Shown piece after piece: positions 1 to 7,462 of a DNA stretch of 35,387 nt. Within the stretch, counting starts at the first letter, position 1. The number at the start of each line of letters is the position of its first letter. A program made the position numbers and the translations under genes. The DNA comes from Lachnospiraceae bacterium (lineage in GTDB: Bacteria > Bacillota > Clostridia > Lachnospirales > Lachnospiraceae): NCBI GenBank assembly GCA_017453865.1, contig JAFTEC010000099.1:1-35387 (forward strand), written 5' to 3'. The notes below the pieces were generated by a model. It saw nothing but the letters and a program-made list of their open reading frames with translations. It was not told the origin of the DNA and made no database searches.

Positions 1-703
1 CGTCCTTTTTCTGCATCATCATCCTGACGTTATTCAGGAGCTGACCCTGCTTATTTTTATTATTCTGCTCGATGATTTCCTGAAGCTCATCCTTGACCGA
101 GCTGGAGGCGAAGGTATTCTGTATGGCGGTGCGGTTATAGGCCTCCTGTGCGGAAAGCGCATTGTATTGCGCTCCTCCGAGAGCCCTCTGGTCACTTACC
201 TTTTTGATGGCGCTGTCAATCGAATCCAGATCGAAGCTGCCATTCGTCACATTGAAGTCCTCGATCCCGAGATCCTTGATGAGAGAGCTGGAACCGGAAA
301 TACCGATGGTGGTTTTGTTTCCGTCACTGACTATATCAATGTTCTTATTGCTGCCGTCAAGAAGATAGGTCTCGTTATACTTGGTCGTGCCCGCAATATC
401 ATTGATGCCCTGCTTATAGCTGTCGATCTGGCTCTGGATGTCCGCCCTGTCACTTGCGGAAGCCGTGCCGTTCATAGCCTTTACCGCAAGCTCCCTGATG
501 GACTGCAGATAGTCGGTTATCTGTGAAGCCGCACCATCGGAGATATTAAGGAGAGCCTTTCCCTCCTGAACGTTTTCCGTTCCTGCCTGCAGACCCCCTA
601 TCTGGGCTACTGCCTTTTCCTCTATCGAAATATCCGAAGAATTGATATATCCGCTGTAATTACTGTAATATGAGCTGCTGCCCAGGGTTGAAATAGAATC
701 CAT
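1..703 (-). CDS. Flagellin-like protein, 3' end cut by window edge
   Basis: About 234 residues are visible and the C-terminus lies beyond the left edge. The resemblance to flagellin is in the D1-type helical core: VQEGKALLNISDGA near residues 45-58, IRELAVKAMNGT near 69-80 and a YNETYLLDG segment near 109-117. A second helical part near 163-234 resembles the flagellin C-terminal half. The N-terminus is odd: the usual flagellin hallmark (SSGxRINsAaDDAAGLAI) is replaced by a short Ser/Tyr-rich stretch, so the outer N-terminal coiled coil is largely missing. The ATG at 703 is preceded by GGAGGAAAGCTT, a strong ribosome site. It lies 160 bp downstream of ptsI on the same strand with its own likely promoter. 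It may be a minor filament protein, a hook-associated relative or a degenerate paralogue. The flagellin relationship is fairly sure; the filament role is inferred. Confidence 0.75.
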   Translation of the reverse strand, partial: MDSISTLGSSSYYSNYSGYINSSDISIEEKAVAQIGGLQAGTENVQEGKALLNISDGAASQITDYLQSIRELAVKAMNGTASASDRADIQSQIDSYKQGINDIAGTTKYNETYLLDGSNKNIDIVSDGNKTTIGISGSSSLIKDLGIEDFNVTNGSFDLDSIDSAIKKVSDQRALGGAQYNALSAQEAYNRTAIQNTFASSSVKDELQEIIEQNNKNKQGQLLNNVRMMMQKKD

Positions 704-781
704 AAGCTTTCCTCCGTTTGTATCCTTCACGAACAGGGCAATAAAAATAGTAATACGCCCGCCATCATCCTTGATAAGAGC

Positions 782-811
782 AGTATATCATAAAAATAAA
801 TTTTGTATACA
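782..811 (-). promoter_or_regulatory. Possible extended -10 promoter for the flagellin-like gene
   Basis: Read on the minus strand there is TGA-TATACT (TGn-extended -10) at 790-782 with a weak TGTATA 18 bp upstream. This would give a leader of roughly 70 nt before the ATG at 703. No sigma-28-type CCGATA element is seen here, which is unusual for a flagellin. Confidence 0.4.
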
Positions 812-863
812 TTAAATATTGTATAAAATCAAAGCCAATGAAAGATTTTATATACGCCGGGCG

Positions 864-2492
864 TCACTCCTTCGACAGATCAATGCTCCTTATCTGCTTT
901 CTGAGCGGCAGCACGCTCTTAGGATTTACACTGAGTTCATCCACTCCCATGCGGAGGAAGGTCTCCGTAAGAGAAAGATCCGCTCCCAGCTCTCCGCAGA
1001 TACCGACCCAGGTATTATGACGGTGTCCCGCCTCTATGGTCATCTGTATCAGCTTAAGCACTGCCGGATGATGCGGATCGGAGAATGGCTCGATCTTCGC
1101 ATTCTGCCTGTCTATTGCGCAGGTGTACTGGGTAAGGTCATTGGTACCGAGAGAGAAGAAATCAACCTCCTCGGCAAGATCATCCGCTATAAGGGCGGCG
1201 GCCGGAGTTTCTATCATTATTCCGAGCTCTATATTTCCGACCTCAGCGCCTTCATTTGCAAGCTCCCGCTTACATTCGGCGAGTATCTCCTTGCAGTCCC
1301 GTACCTCTCTGAGGCTCGTGATCATGGGAAACATCACACCGAGATTTCCGTATGCCGATGCCCTGAGGAGAGCCCTCAGCTGTCTTTTGAAGAAATCCTT
1401 CCTCGTAAGGCAGATGCGGATGGCACGGTAGCCCAGAGCGGGATTGTCTTCCTTATCAAGGTTCATATAATCAATGGTTTTGTCTGCTCCGATATCACAG
1501 GTACGGATTATCACAAGCTTGGGTGCCAGGGTCTCAAGCACACGTTTGTATGCCTGGAACTGCTCCTCCTCCGTGGGATCCGCTTTGCTGTTCAGATATA
1601 CAAATTCCGAGCGGAACAGGCCGACGCCCTCCGCATCATTTACCTGTACGGCACCTACATCCGAAGGCCCTCCGATATTTGCAAAGACCCTTACCTGATG
1701 GCCGTCGATGGTTGTGCTTGGCTTTCCCTTAAGCTCGAGGAGAAGGGCTTCCTTCTTCTGATCTTCCTTCTGCTTTGCGGTAAGGGAATCAACGAGATCC
1801 TGTGTCGGCTCTATATAGATACAGGAATTGTATCCGTCCAGGATGGCGAACTGTCCGTCCCAGTCATCCGCTATGTCCTTACACTGGATAATGGTGGGAA
1901 GATTTAAGCTTCTTGCAAGTATGGCTGTGTGGCTGTTTGAGCTCCCTTCTCTGGTCACAAGACCGAGAAGCAGGGATTTATCAAGTCTCACGGTTTCGGA
2001 GGGAGCCAGATCCTCAGCTACCAGTATTGAGGGCTCGCTGCCCTGTATGCTGTCGGGATCGTTGCCGAAAAGTACATCCAGCATGGCATTCTTCAGGTCC
2101 TCCACATCGGCGCTACGGGCCTGGAAGTAGGGATCGTCCATATCGCGGAACATCTGTGCCATATTGTCGAAGCCCTGACGGACCGCGTATTCCGCCTTCT
2201 GCTTCTGCTCTACCATGATCTCCTTGCAGGCGTCGATCAGGTCATCATCATCCAGCATCATCTCATGTGCTTCGAATATGGCGGCGCTGTCTTCCCCCGC
2301 CTCCTTTACTGCCTTTTCGTAGAGCGCGTGCTGCTGCTCCTGCACCTTTACCCTGGCTGATTCAAAGCGGTTCAGCTCGGGGATCGGATCCTCAGTCTTT
2401 TCTTCGCTTATCTCATAAACAGGCGGCTTATAGACACGTATCTTCCCTATGGAGATACCGCCGACGATCTTTGTACCCGTTGCTACCTTCAT
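864..2492 (-). CDS. ptsI: PTS enzyme I (phosphoenolpyruvate-protein phosphotransferase)
   Basis: Cytoplasmic enzyme I takes phosphate from phosphoenolpyruvate and passes it to HPr, the first step of all PTS sugar uptake. The 542-residue length is slightly shorter than the usual ~570. The phosphorylated histidine is His188 in SSNSHTAILAR. The TIM-barrel C-terminal half shows RTCDIGADK (~330-338), LGVMFPMI (~384-391), ELGIMIETPAAA (~422-433), FFSLGTNDLTQY (~445-456) and the catalytic cysteine Cys499 in GICGELGAD. It lies 25 bp downstream of ptsH. The start ATG has GGAAAGGAG about 15 nt upstream, a longer spacing than usual, but no better start exists. Confidence 0.97.
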   Translation of the reverse strand: MKVATGTKIVGGISIGKIRVYKPPVYEISEEKTEDPIPELNRFESARVKVQEQQHALYEKAVKEAGEDSAAIFEAHEMMLDDDDLIDACKEIMVEQKQKAEYAVRQGFDNMAQMFRDMDDPYFQARSADVEDLKNAMLDVLFGNDPDSIQGSEPSILVAEDLAPSETVRLDKSLLLGLVTREGSSNSHTAILARSLNLPTIIQCKDIADDWDGQFAILDGYNSCIYIEPTQDLVDSLTAKQKEDQKKEALLLELKGKPSTTIDGHQVRVFANIGGPSDVGAVQVNDAEGVGLFRSEFVYLNSKADPTEEEQFQAYKRVLETLAPKLVIIRTCDIGADKTIDYMNLDKEDNPALGYRAIRICLTRKDFFKRQLRALLRASAYGNLGVMFPMITSLREVRDCKEILAECKRELANEGAEVGNIELGIMIETPAAALIADDLAEEVDFFSLGTNDLTQYTCAIDRQNAKIEPFSDPHHPAVLKLIQMTIEAGHRHNTWVGICGELGADLSLTETFLRMGVDELSVNPKSVLPLRKQIRSIDLSKE

Positions 2493-2517
2493 ATCTTGCT
2501 TATTTCGCTCCTTTCCG

Positions 2518-2775
2518 TTACATGTTGTCCTTCAGGAACTGCTCGATGGCAGCGGCGGCGGTCTCTTCGTCCTCGCCCTCTACCTGTACGGTGATCTCAT
2601 CCCCCTGCTTTGCGCCAAGTCCCATAAGCTTCATAAGCGCAGTAGCCTTCGCACTCTTCTCGCCCTTGGTGATAGTGATAACGCTCGTATATTTCTTCGC
2701 TTCCTTTGCGAGCACCCCAGCTGGACGTGCGTGTATACCTACCGGATCTGTGAGTGTGTACTTGAATTCTTTCAT
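2518..2775 (-). CDS. ptsH: HPr phosphocarrier protein
   Basis: This 85-residue HPr carries phosphate from enzyme I to the sugar-specific EIIA proteins. The active-site histidine is His15 in GIHARPAG. The usual regulatory Ser46, phosphorylated by HPr kinase for CcpA-dependent catabolite repression in Bacillota, is Ala46 here (KATALMKLMGLG, residues 43-54), with Thr45 next to it. The ATG is preceded by AAAAGGAGAACAGGT. It is first in the ptsH-ptsI operon and has a good sigma-A-type promoter upstream. The HPr identity is certain; the loss of Ser46 control is an inference from one residue. Confidence 0.97.
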   Translation of the reverse strand: MKEFKYTLTDPVGIHARPAGVLAKEAKKYTSVITITKGEKSAKATALMKLMGLGAKQGDEITVQVEGEDEETAAAAIEQFLKDNM

Positions 2776-2833
2776 ACCTGTTCTCCTTTTCTTATTTTTG
2801 GCAAACGTCTCCGCCGTCTGCCGGACTGTCTTT

Positions 2834-2862
2834 ATTTTACCTTTGATGCGGCACTATTACAA
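2834..2862 (-). promoter_or_regulatory. Sigma-A-type promoter for ptsH-ptsI
   Basis: On the minus strand TTGTAA (2862-2857) is separated by exactly 17 bp from TAAAAT (2839-2834). The predicted start gives a leader of about 50 nt that ends in a strong ribosome site. It faces away from the promoter at 2928-2957. Confidence 0.6.
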
Positions 2863-2927
2863 CAGGAAATCTCTGATGCGTTTATCCCGGTGGATCCCGT
2901 CTGATCCCGTCCGATAAGGTGTTAATA

Positions 2928-2957
2928 TAGACAAAATGCCGGCAAATATGTTACAAT
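2928..2957 (+). promoter_or_regulatory. Sigma-A-type promoter for the alarmone synthetase gene
   Basis: TAGACA (2928-2933) and TACAAT (2952-2957) are 18 bp apart. The leader to the ATG at 3030 would be about 65 nt. It is divergent from the ptsH promoter in the same 254-bp gap. Confidence 0.5.
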
Positions 2958-3029
2958 TTTAACAAGCGTGAATTCGGAGGCGGCCGGAGGAACGCTGTAT
3001 TTACGAGAAAAACTGACGGAAAGTATAAA

Positions 3030-3752
3030 ATGGATAAAGAAATAAATAAATATGAGGGTGTAGACAGTTGGGAGACTATTATTCTCCTTTATAATTCTGC
3101 CTTAAAGGAGATAGGAACCAAGCTTGCCATCTTAAACGACGAATTTCAGCATGTTCATCAGTATAATCCCATTGAGCATATCAAAAGCAGGATAAAGACC
3201 CCGGAAAGCATTGTAAAAAAGCTTAAGCGCAGGGGTTACGAGTCCACGATTGAAAACATGGTGAAGTATGTTAATGATATTGCGGGTGTAAGAGTCATCT
3301 GTTCCTTTACCTCCGACATTTACAGGGTGGCGGAGATACTTGCGAACCAGAGCGATATCAACGTGCTTTCCATCAAGGACTATATCAAGCATCCGAAGGA
3401 GAGCGGCTATAAGAGCTATCACATGATAGTGACGGTGCCGATCTTTCTTTCTGACGGCGTGGTGGATACGAAGGTGGAGATACAGATCCGTACCGTAGCC
3501 ATGGATTTCTGGGCAAGTCTGGAGCACAAGATCAACTACAAATACGAGGGTGACGCGCCCGAGCATATAAAGAGAGAGCTCTTCGAATGTGCGGAGATGG
3601 TCTCTGATCTGGACGCGAAGATGATGTCTCTTAATGAAGAGCTGCGGGACGCCCACGAACAGCAGGAATCCGACGAAGAGAAGCGCCAGCAGGAAAAGCA
3701 CGAGGCAGAGAAAACGCTGCTTAAGGAAAGGTTTTACGGGGAAGCGGAATAA
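3030..3752 (+). CDS. Small alarmone synthetase, RelQ/YjbM type GTP pyrophosphokinase
   Basis: Members of this family transfer pyrophosphate from ATP to GTP or GDP to make (p)ppGpp and lack the hydrolase, TGS and ACT domains of long Rel proteins. The 240 residues contain the RelA/SpoT synthetase fold: RIKTPESIVKKLKRRG (~54-69), DIAGVRVIC (~83-91), IKDYIKHPKESGYKSYH (~115-131) and EIQIRTVAMDFWASLEHK (~150-167). A highly charged, probably coiled-coil tail follows from about residue 195. YjbM of Bacillus is about 210 residues, so the tail is slightly longer. It is transcribed divergently from ptsH. The ribosome site before the ATG is weak (ACGGAAAG). Confidence 0.9.
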   Translation: MDKEINKYEGVDSWETIILLYNSALKEIGTKLAILNDEFQHVHQYNPIEHIKSRIKTPESIVKKLKRRGYESTIENMVKYVNDIAGVRVICSFTSDIYRVAEILANQSDINVLSIKDYIKHPKESGYKSYHMIVTVPIFLSDGVVDTKVEIQIRTVAMDFWASLEHKINYKYEGDAPEHIKRELFECAEMVSDLDAKMMSLNEELRDAHEQQESDEEKRQQEKHEAEKTLLKERFYGEAE

Positions 3753-3795
3753 AGCAGCCTTCCCAATGGTTAACATAACTCAACTACTACTCATC

Positions 3796-3824
3796 TTGCA
3801 TACAAAATCAAAAGATGCTATAGT
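3796..3824 (+). promoter_or_regulatory. Sigma-A-type promoter close to the start of the small membrane protein gene
   Basis: TTGCAT (3796-3801) and TATAGT (3819-3824) are separated by exactly 17 bp. The predicted transcription start falls at about 3831, on top of the first ATG of the downstream frame. Confidence 0.55.
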
Positions 3825-3830
3825 AAGCCG

Positions 3831-4181
3831 ATGGATGATTATATGGACTGCCTCGTAAAAGAGGTTGAAGGTAATATGAAGCCTATACGTGCAGAGAAGC
3901 TGAGTGAGGATACCGGATCCGGTGAGGAAGCAGCTTCTTCGGCCGGAGAGAATGAGGGAGAAGCAGGGAAGGATATATTTTCCCACGTTCACCGCGAGAA
4001 TGTGAAATGCTACAGGAATACACAGGCGGTGGTAAAGGAGAGTACAGACAGCGTTAAGCAGGAGCTTAAGGATGGAATGTCCGGGATACGCGGGCTCCTG
4101 AAATTTATAATACTGCTGCTCATCCTGAATCTGGGAGCTTCAGCGGTTCTTATACTACATTCGCTATTCGGATATTTTTGA
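3831..4181 (+). CDS. Small tail-anchored membrane protein of unknown function
   Basis: I do not recognise this 116-residue protein. The N-terminal ~75 residues are hydrophilic and acidic, with a Glu/Ser/Gly-rich low-complexity part. One hydrophobic helix near residues 89-110 (LLKFIILLLILNLGASAVLI) is followed by a few residues only, so it is probably a tail-anchored protein facing the cytoplasm. There is no ribosome site before the ATG at 3831, and a good promoter places the RNA start at about that base. The mRNA may therefore be leaderless, or translation may begin at the in-frame ATG at 3876 (GAAGG four bases upstream), giving 101 residues. The gene ends 3 bp before murA and probably shares its transcript. 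Confidence 0.65.
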   Translation: MDDYMDCLVKEVEGNMKPIRAEKLSEDTGSGEEAASSAGENEGEAGKDIFSHVHRENVKCYRNTQAVVKESTDSVKQELKDGMSGIRGLLKFIILLLILNLGASAVLILHSLFGYF

Positions 4182-4184
4182 TAA

Positions 4185-5510
4185 ATGAGGACATCTTCTA
4201 AGGATACAATATATCGGTACGCCGTACGCGGCGGAAATGCCCTGAAGGGGGAAGTGGAGATAGGCGGTGCCAAGAATGCGGCGCTGGCTATCATTGCTGC
4301 GTCCATTTTGACGGACGAGACCGTAACCATTGAGAATATGCCCGATGTCAGGGACACCAATGTGCTCCTTGATGCAATGGCGGGCATCGGGGTCATCATA
4401 GAGAGACCTGACAGGCACACCGTAAGGATAAACGGCTCCATGGTCCGGAACGTCAATATCGAGTACGAATTGATAAGGAGGATAAGGGCTTCCTATTACC
4501 TGATAGGAGCGCTCCTCGGAAAGTATAATGAGGCGGAGGTACCGCTTCCCGGCGGCTGCAATATCGGAAGCCGTCCCATAGACCAGCATCTGAAGGGCTT
4601 CCGAGCCATCGGTGCGGATGTGAAGATAGAGCGGGGCTCCATCATCGCAAAGGCTGAGAAGCTTACAGGAGCCCACATATATATGGACGTTGTGAGTGTG
4701 GGTGCCACCATAAACATTCTCATGGCTTCCTGCATGGCAGACGGAAAGACCATCATAGAGAATGCAGCCAAGGAACCCCATGTGGTTGATGTGGCGAACT
4801 TCTTAAACAGCTTAGGCGCCAATATAAAGGGTGCCGGTACCGATGTCATCAGGATAAAGGGCGTTTCCTCATTGCACGGCGCCACATATTCAGTCATTCC
4901 GGATCAGATAGAGGCGGGAACCTTCATGTTCGCCGCTGCAGTCACCGGTGGTGACATACTGGTAAAGAACGTTATACCGAAGCATCTGGAGTCCATTTCC
5001 GCGAAGCTCATAGAGGTGGGCTGCAGGGTGGAGGAATTTGATGACTGCGTAAGGGTCACGAGGACCGGAAAGCTTCGGAATACCCAGATAAAGACTCTGC
5101 CATATCCCGGATTCCCTACGGATATGCAGCCACAGGCCGGAGTTACGCTTTCCCTTTCAGATGGAGTCAGCACCATCACGGAGAGCATTTTCGAAAACCG
5201 TTTCCGCTATGTGGACGAGATCATGAAAATGGGAGCCGACATAAAGGTCGAGGGAAATACGGCGATAATCACCGGAAAAGAGAGTCTGACGGGTGCGAAT
5301 ATCACAGCTCCGGACTTAAGGGCGGGAGCGGCACTGGTGCTTGCAGCCCTCGCGGCCGACGGAGTATCCACCATAGATGACATCCATCTCATAGAGAGAG
5401 GGTATGAGGACTTCGAGATAAAGCTAAGGGGTCTCGGAGCGGTTATTGAAAAGGTGACGGACGAACGCTCCGTAAAGAAATTCAGGATCAAGAATGCCAG
5501 GGTGAGCTGA
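4185..5510 (+). CDS. murA: UDP-N-acetylglucosamine 1-carboxyvinyltransferase
   Basis: MurA catalyses the first committed step of peptidoglycan synthesis, adding enolpyruvate from PEP to UDP-GlcNAc in the cytoplasm. The 441 residues cover the whole EPSP-synthase-like fold. The catalytic, fosfomycin-target cysteine is Cys125 in PGGCNIGSRPID. Other family signatures are GGAKNAALAI (~28-37), PYPGFPTDMQPQ and ESIFENRF in the C-terminal half. Because the Cys is present the enzyme should be fosfomycin sensitive (inference). No clear ribosome site precedes the ATG, which follows the preceding stop by 3 bp, so translational coupling is likely. The gene is convergent with the HD-GYP gene (24 bp between stops). 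Confidence 0.97.
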   Translation: MRTSSKDTIYRYAVRGGNALKGEVEIGGAKNAALAIIAASILTDETVTIENMPDVRDTNVLLDAMAGIGVIIERPDRHTVRINGSMVRNVNIEYELIRRIRASYYLIGALLGKYNEAEVPLPGGCNIGSRPIDQHLKGFRAIGADVKIERGSIIAKAEKLTGAHIYMDVVSVGATINILMASCMADGKTIIENAAKEPHVVDVANFLNSLGANIKGAGTDVIRIKGVSSLHGATYSVIPDQIEAGTFMFAAAVTGGDILVKNVIPKHLESISAKLIEVGCRVEEFDDCVRVTRTGKLRNTQIKTLPYPGFPTDMQPQAGVTLSLSDGVSTITESIFENRFRYVDEIMKMGADIKVEGNTAIITGKESLTGANITAPDLRAGAALVLAALAADGVSTIDDIHLIERGYEDFEIKLRGLGAVIEKVTDERSVKKFRIKNARVS

Positions 5511-5534
5511 ATAAATAAGATTCCTCGCTTCCCG

Positions 5535-6605
5535 TTACAGTATCGCTTCCACGAAAAGACCATGCTCATGGGACAGATCCACATAATGACTACCGCATTG
5601 GACCATAGGTTTACTAAGGTCCATTTTGTTTATGAGGACAATATCGCCCTCCATTCCGTTTGAAAGCCTTACCCTGTTATGCATATAGGTGTTTACGATG
5701 TAGCCGAGGAATATCAGTATGTATTCCGGGTCGTACTTCTGCAGTCCCTCCTGCTCGAAAATGCTGATGACCTGGAAGGGACATAGGGGTCCGCGGTATA
5801 CCCTGGCGCTGGTCATGGCGTCATAGACATCCGCTATGGACACGATACGCGCAAAGCGGTCTATCCTGTTTGTCTTCAGTCCGAAGGGATAGCCGGAGCC
5901 GTCGCAGCGCTCATGATGCATAAGGGCCGCGTTTTTCACATGGTCACTTATGTCCATTTCCTTCAGGGCGTTGTATCCCTCAAGGGAGTGGGTCTTTATG
6001 ACATCATACTCATCCACGGTCAGCCTCGAGGGCTTGGTAATGATCTTCTCCGGGATCATCATCTTCCCGATATCGTGAAGAAGACCGCAGAGGGTAAGGG
6101 TCTCGATATCCTCATCATTCATTTTTATCCAGGAGCCGAAGACGTTGCAGATAAGGGCAACATTCAGACAGTGCGCATAGGTCGGATCGTCGTACATACG
6201 CATATTATGGAGCATATCGAAGATATGCATGCCGTTTGCGTTCTCAGCAAGGAGCTTCTTCGGCTTGTCCAGAAGTGCATCCGTATCCAGCACGTTTTTC
6301 GTGATAATATCATTCACCGAGGCCTTGAACTGCTCTATCTCGGTATCGTATGCGATGCGGAACTGCTTATATTCCTTGCTGGCCTTGATGCGCTCCGAAT
6401 AGCTGGGATTCGGAACGAAGTCATCCTCCGGCTGCATGCTTTCTTCCTTGATGCTGACAGAGGAAATGGAATAAAACTCAAGCTTCGTAATGGCCTTGTC
6501 TGTCAAGACCATATCCTTGGGGAGTATGAGCTGATTATTGAAAGAAAAAACATCTTCCGCAGTGACCATTCCGGGAATGAGCTCCTGCGTCAAAAGCTTT
6601 GGCAT
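5535..6605 (-). CDS. HD-GYP domain protein, probable cyclic-di-GMP phosphodiesterase
   Basis: HD-GYP proteins hydrolyse cyclic di-GMP and so tend to favour motility over attachment. The 356 residues have a 125-residue N-terminal region without an obvious sensor or membrane segment, then the HD-GYP domain: AHCLNVA (~144-150), LLHDIGKMMIP with the HD pair at 177-178, KTHSLEGY (~204-211), HHERCDGSGYP at 230-240 with GYP at 238-240, and IADVYDAMTSARVYRG (~257-271). All metal-binding signature residues appear intact, so it is likely active. CCGGAGGATCC precedes the ATG. It is transcribed alone, divergent from the VTC-domain gene. Confidence 0.9.
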   Translation of the reverse strand: MPKLLTQELIPGMVTAEDVFSFNNQLILPKDMVLTDKAITKLEFYSISSVSIKEESMQPEDDFVPNPSYSERIKASKEYKQFRIAYDTEIEQFKASVNDIITKNVLDTDALLDKPKKLLAENANGMHIFDMLHNMRMYDDPTYAHCLNVALICNVFGSWIKMNDEDIETLTLCGLLHDIGKMMIPEKIITKPSRLTVDEYDVIKTHSLEGYNALKEMDISDHVKNAALMHHERCDGSGYPFGLKTNRIDRFARIVSIADVYDAMTSARVYRGPLCPFQVISIFEQEGLQKYDPEYILIFLGYIVNTYMHNRVRLSNGMEGDIVLINKMDLSKPMVQCGSHYVDLSHEHGLFVEAIL

Positions 6606-6636
6606 TATTGGATCCTCCGGTGCACATCTGCCTCTC

Positions 6637-6665
6637 AGTATAAGATATCAGAGGTAAAAGTGCAA
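6637..6665 (-). promoter_or_regulatory. Sigma-A-type promoter for the HD-GYP gene
   Basis: On the minus strand TTGCAC (6665-6660) and TATACT (6642-6637) are 17 bp apart. The leader to the ATG at 6605 would be about 25 nt and contains the ribosome site. It faces away from the promoter at 6682-6710, only 16 bp away. Confidence 0.65.
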
Positions 6666-6681
6666 CGAAAAAAGCCAAAAC

Positions 6682-6710
6682 TTGCGTAAGGCGGCGCGAA
6701 AGGATATACT
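6682..6710 (+). promoter_or_regulatory. Sigma-A-type promoter for the VTC-domain gene
   Basis: TTGCGT (6682-6687) and TATACT (6705-6710) are 17 bp apart. The ATG of the VTC gene begins 7 bases after the -10 box, so the RNA would start at or next to the start codon. Confidence 0.5.
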
Positions 6711-6717
6711 ATTAGGG

Positions 6718-7431
6718 ATGTTGCGGGATGTATATCGTCATGAACTGAAATATCTGATATCCGAAAGAGAAGCGGCGCTTGTCAGGCAGAGGCTAGGGGA
6801 ATGTGCCGATATAGACAGGCATGCCGCCGGAGGCAGCTATCTCATAAGGAGCCTTTACTTTGACGATATTTGGGAAAGTGCCTATACCACCAAGCAGGCG
6901 GGGACTTCTTCCCGCGAGAAATACCGTATAAGGATCTACAATTATTCGGACGAGTATATAAAGCTGGAGCGCAAGGCTAAGCAGGGAAGCTATATACTGA
7001 AAACCTCCGCCCGTATTGACAGGGAGGAGCTCCGGAGGATACTTGACGGGGATCTGGCCTTTCTCGAAAAGAGAGAGGAAGAGGTTCTGAAAAGCTTTTA
7101 CCTCGCATCGGTTTCCGAGGGGCTCAGGCCTTCCGTGATGGTCGATTATGACAGGACACCCTTTGTTTACGGGCCCGGCACGGTGAGGGTGACCTTCGAC
7201 GAACACGTGCGTTCCGGGTTTTTCAGCTTTGACCTCTTCGACAGCAGCATACCGGTATATGAAACATTTGAAACGGGGAAGCTGATCATGGAGGTAAAGT
7301 ATACGGAATATCTGCCGGATAATGTGAAGGATCTTATCGAGCCGGGTGCAGCGGTGCAGCTGGCCGCTTCGAAGTTTGTGCTCTGCAGCGACAGGATGCG
7401 GGATATCCGCGGGCTTGAAAGGATAGTGTAG
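6718..7431 (+). CDS. VTC-domain protein, probable polyphosphate polymerase
   Basis: VTC domains are tunnel-shaped enzymes; the yeast member makes inorganic polyphosphate from ATP. This 237-residue protein is a stand-alone domain with the expected basic and acidic strands: YRHELKYLIS (~4-13), RSLYFDD (~44-50), KYRIRIYNY (~68-76), KLERKAKQG (~81-89), VDYDRTPF (~142-149), VRVTFDEHVRSG (~156-167) and LIMEVKYTEYLPDNV (~189-203). The ATG at 6718 is chosen over an upstream TTG at 6682 because the family core begins here and the TTG sits inside the -35 box. The next gene encodes DUF4956, a frequent partner of bacterial VTC proteins. Polymerase activity is inferred from the family. Confidence 0.85.
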   Translation: MLRDVYRHELKYLISEREAALVRQRLGECADIDRHAAGGSYLIRSLYFDDIWESAYTTKQAGTSSREKYRIRIYNYSDEYIKLERKAKQGSYILKTSARIDREELRRILDGDLAFLEKREEEVLKSFYLASVSEGLRPSVMVDYDRTPFVYGPGTVRVTFDEHVRSGFFSFDLFDSSIPVYETFETGKLIMEVKYTEYLPDNVKDLIEPGAAVQLAASKFVLCSDRMRDIRGLERIV

Positions 7432-7462
7432 GATCTGAAATACAGACTGAAAGGATAAAGAC

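Noticed and set aside
704-863. Terminator after ptsI
   Set aside because: Only an AT-rich AAAATC/GATTTT pairing is seen, too weak for an intrinsic terminator.
819-1907. A 362-codon open frame on the plus strand opposite ptsI
   Set aside because: It lies wholly antisense to a certain ptsI gene, has no ribosome site and no recognisable domain; it is a codon-bias shadow.
3132-3776. A 214-codon open frame opposite the alarmone synthetase gene
   Set aside because: The plus-strand frame has clear synthetase motifs; the antisense product is low-complexity and unlike any family I know.
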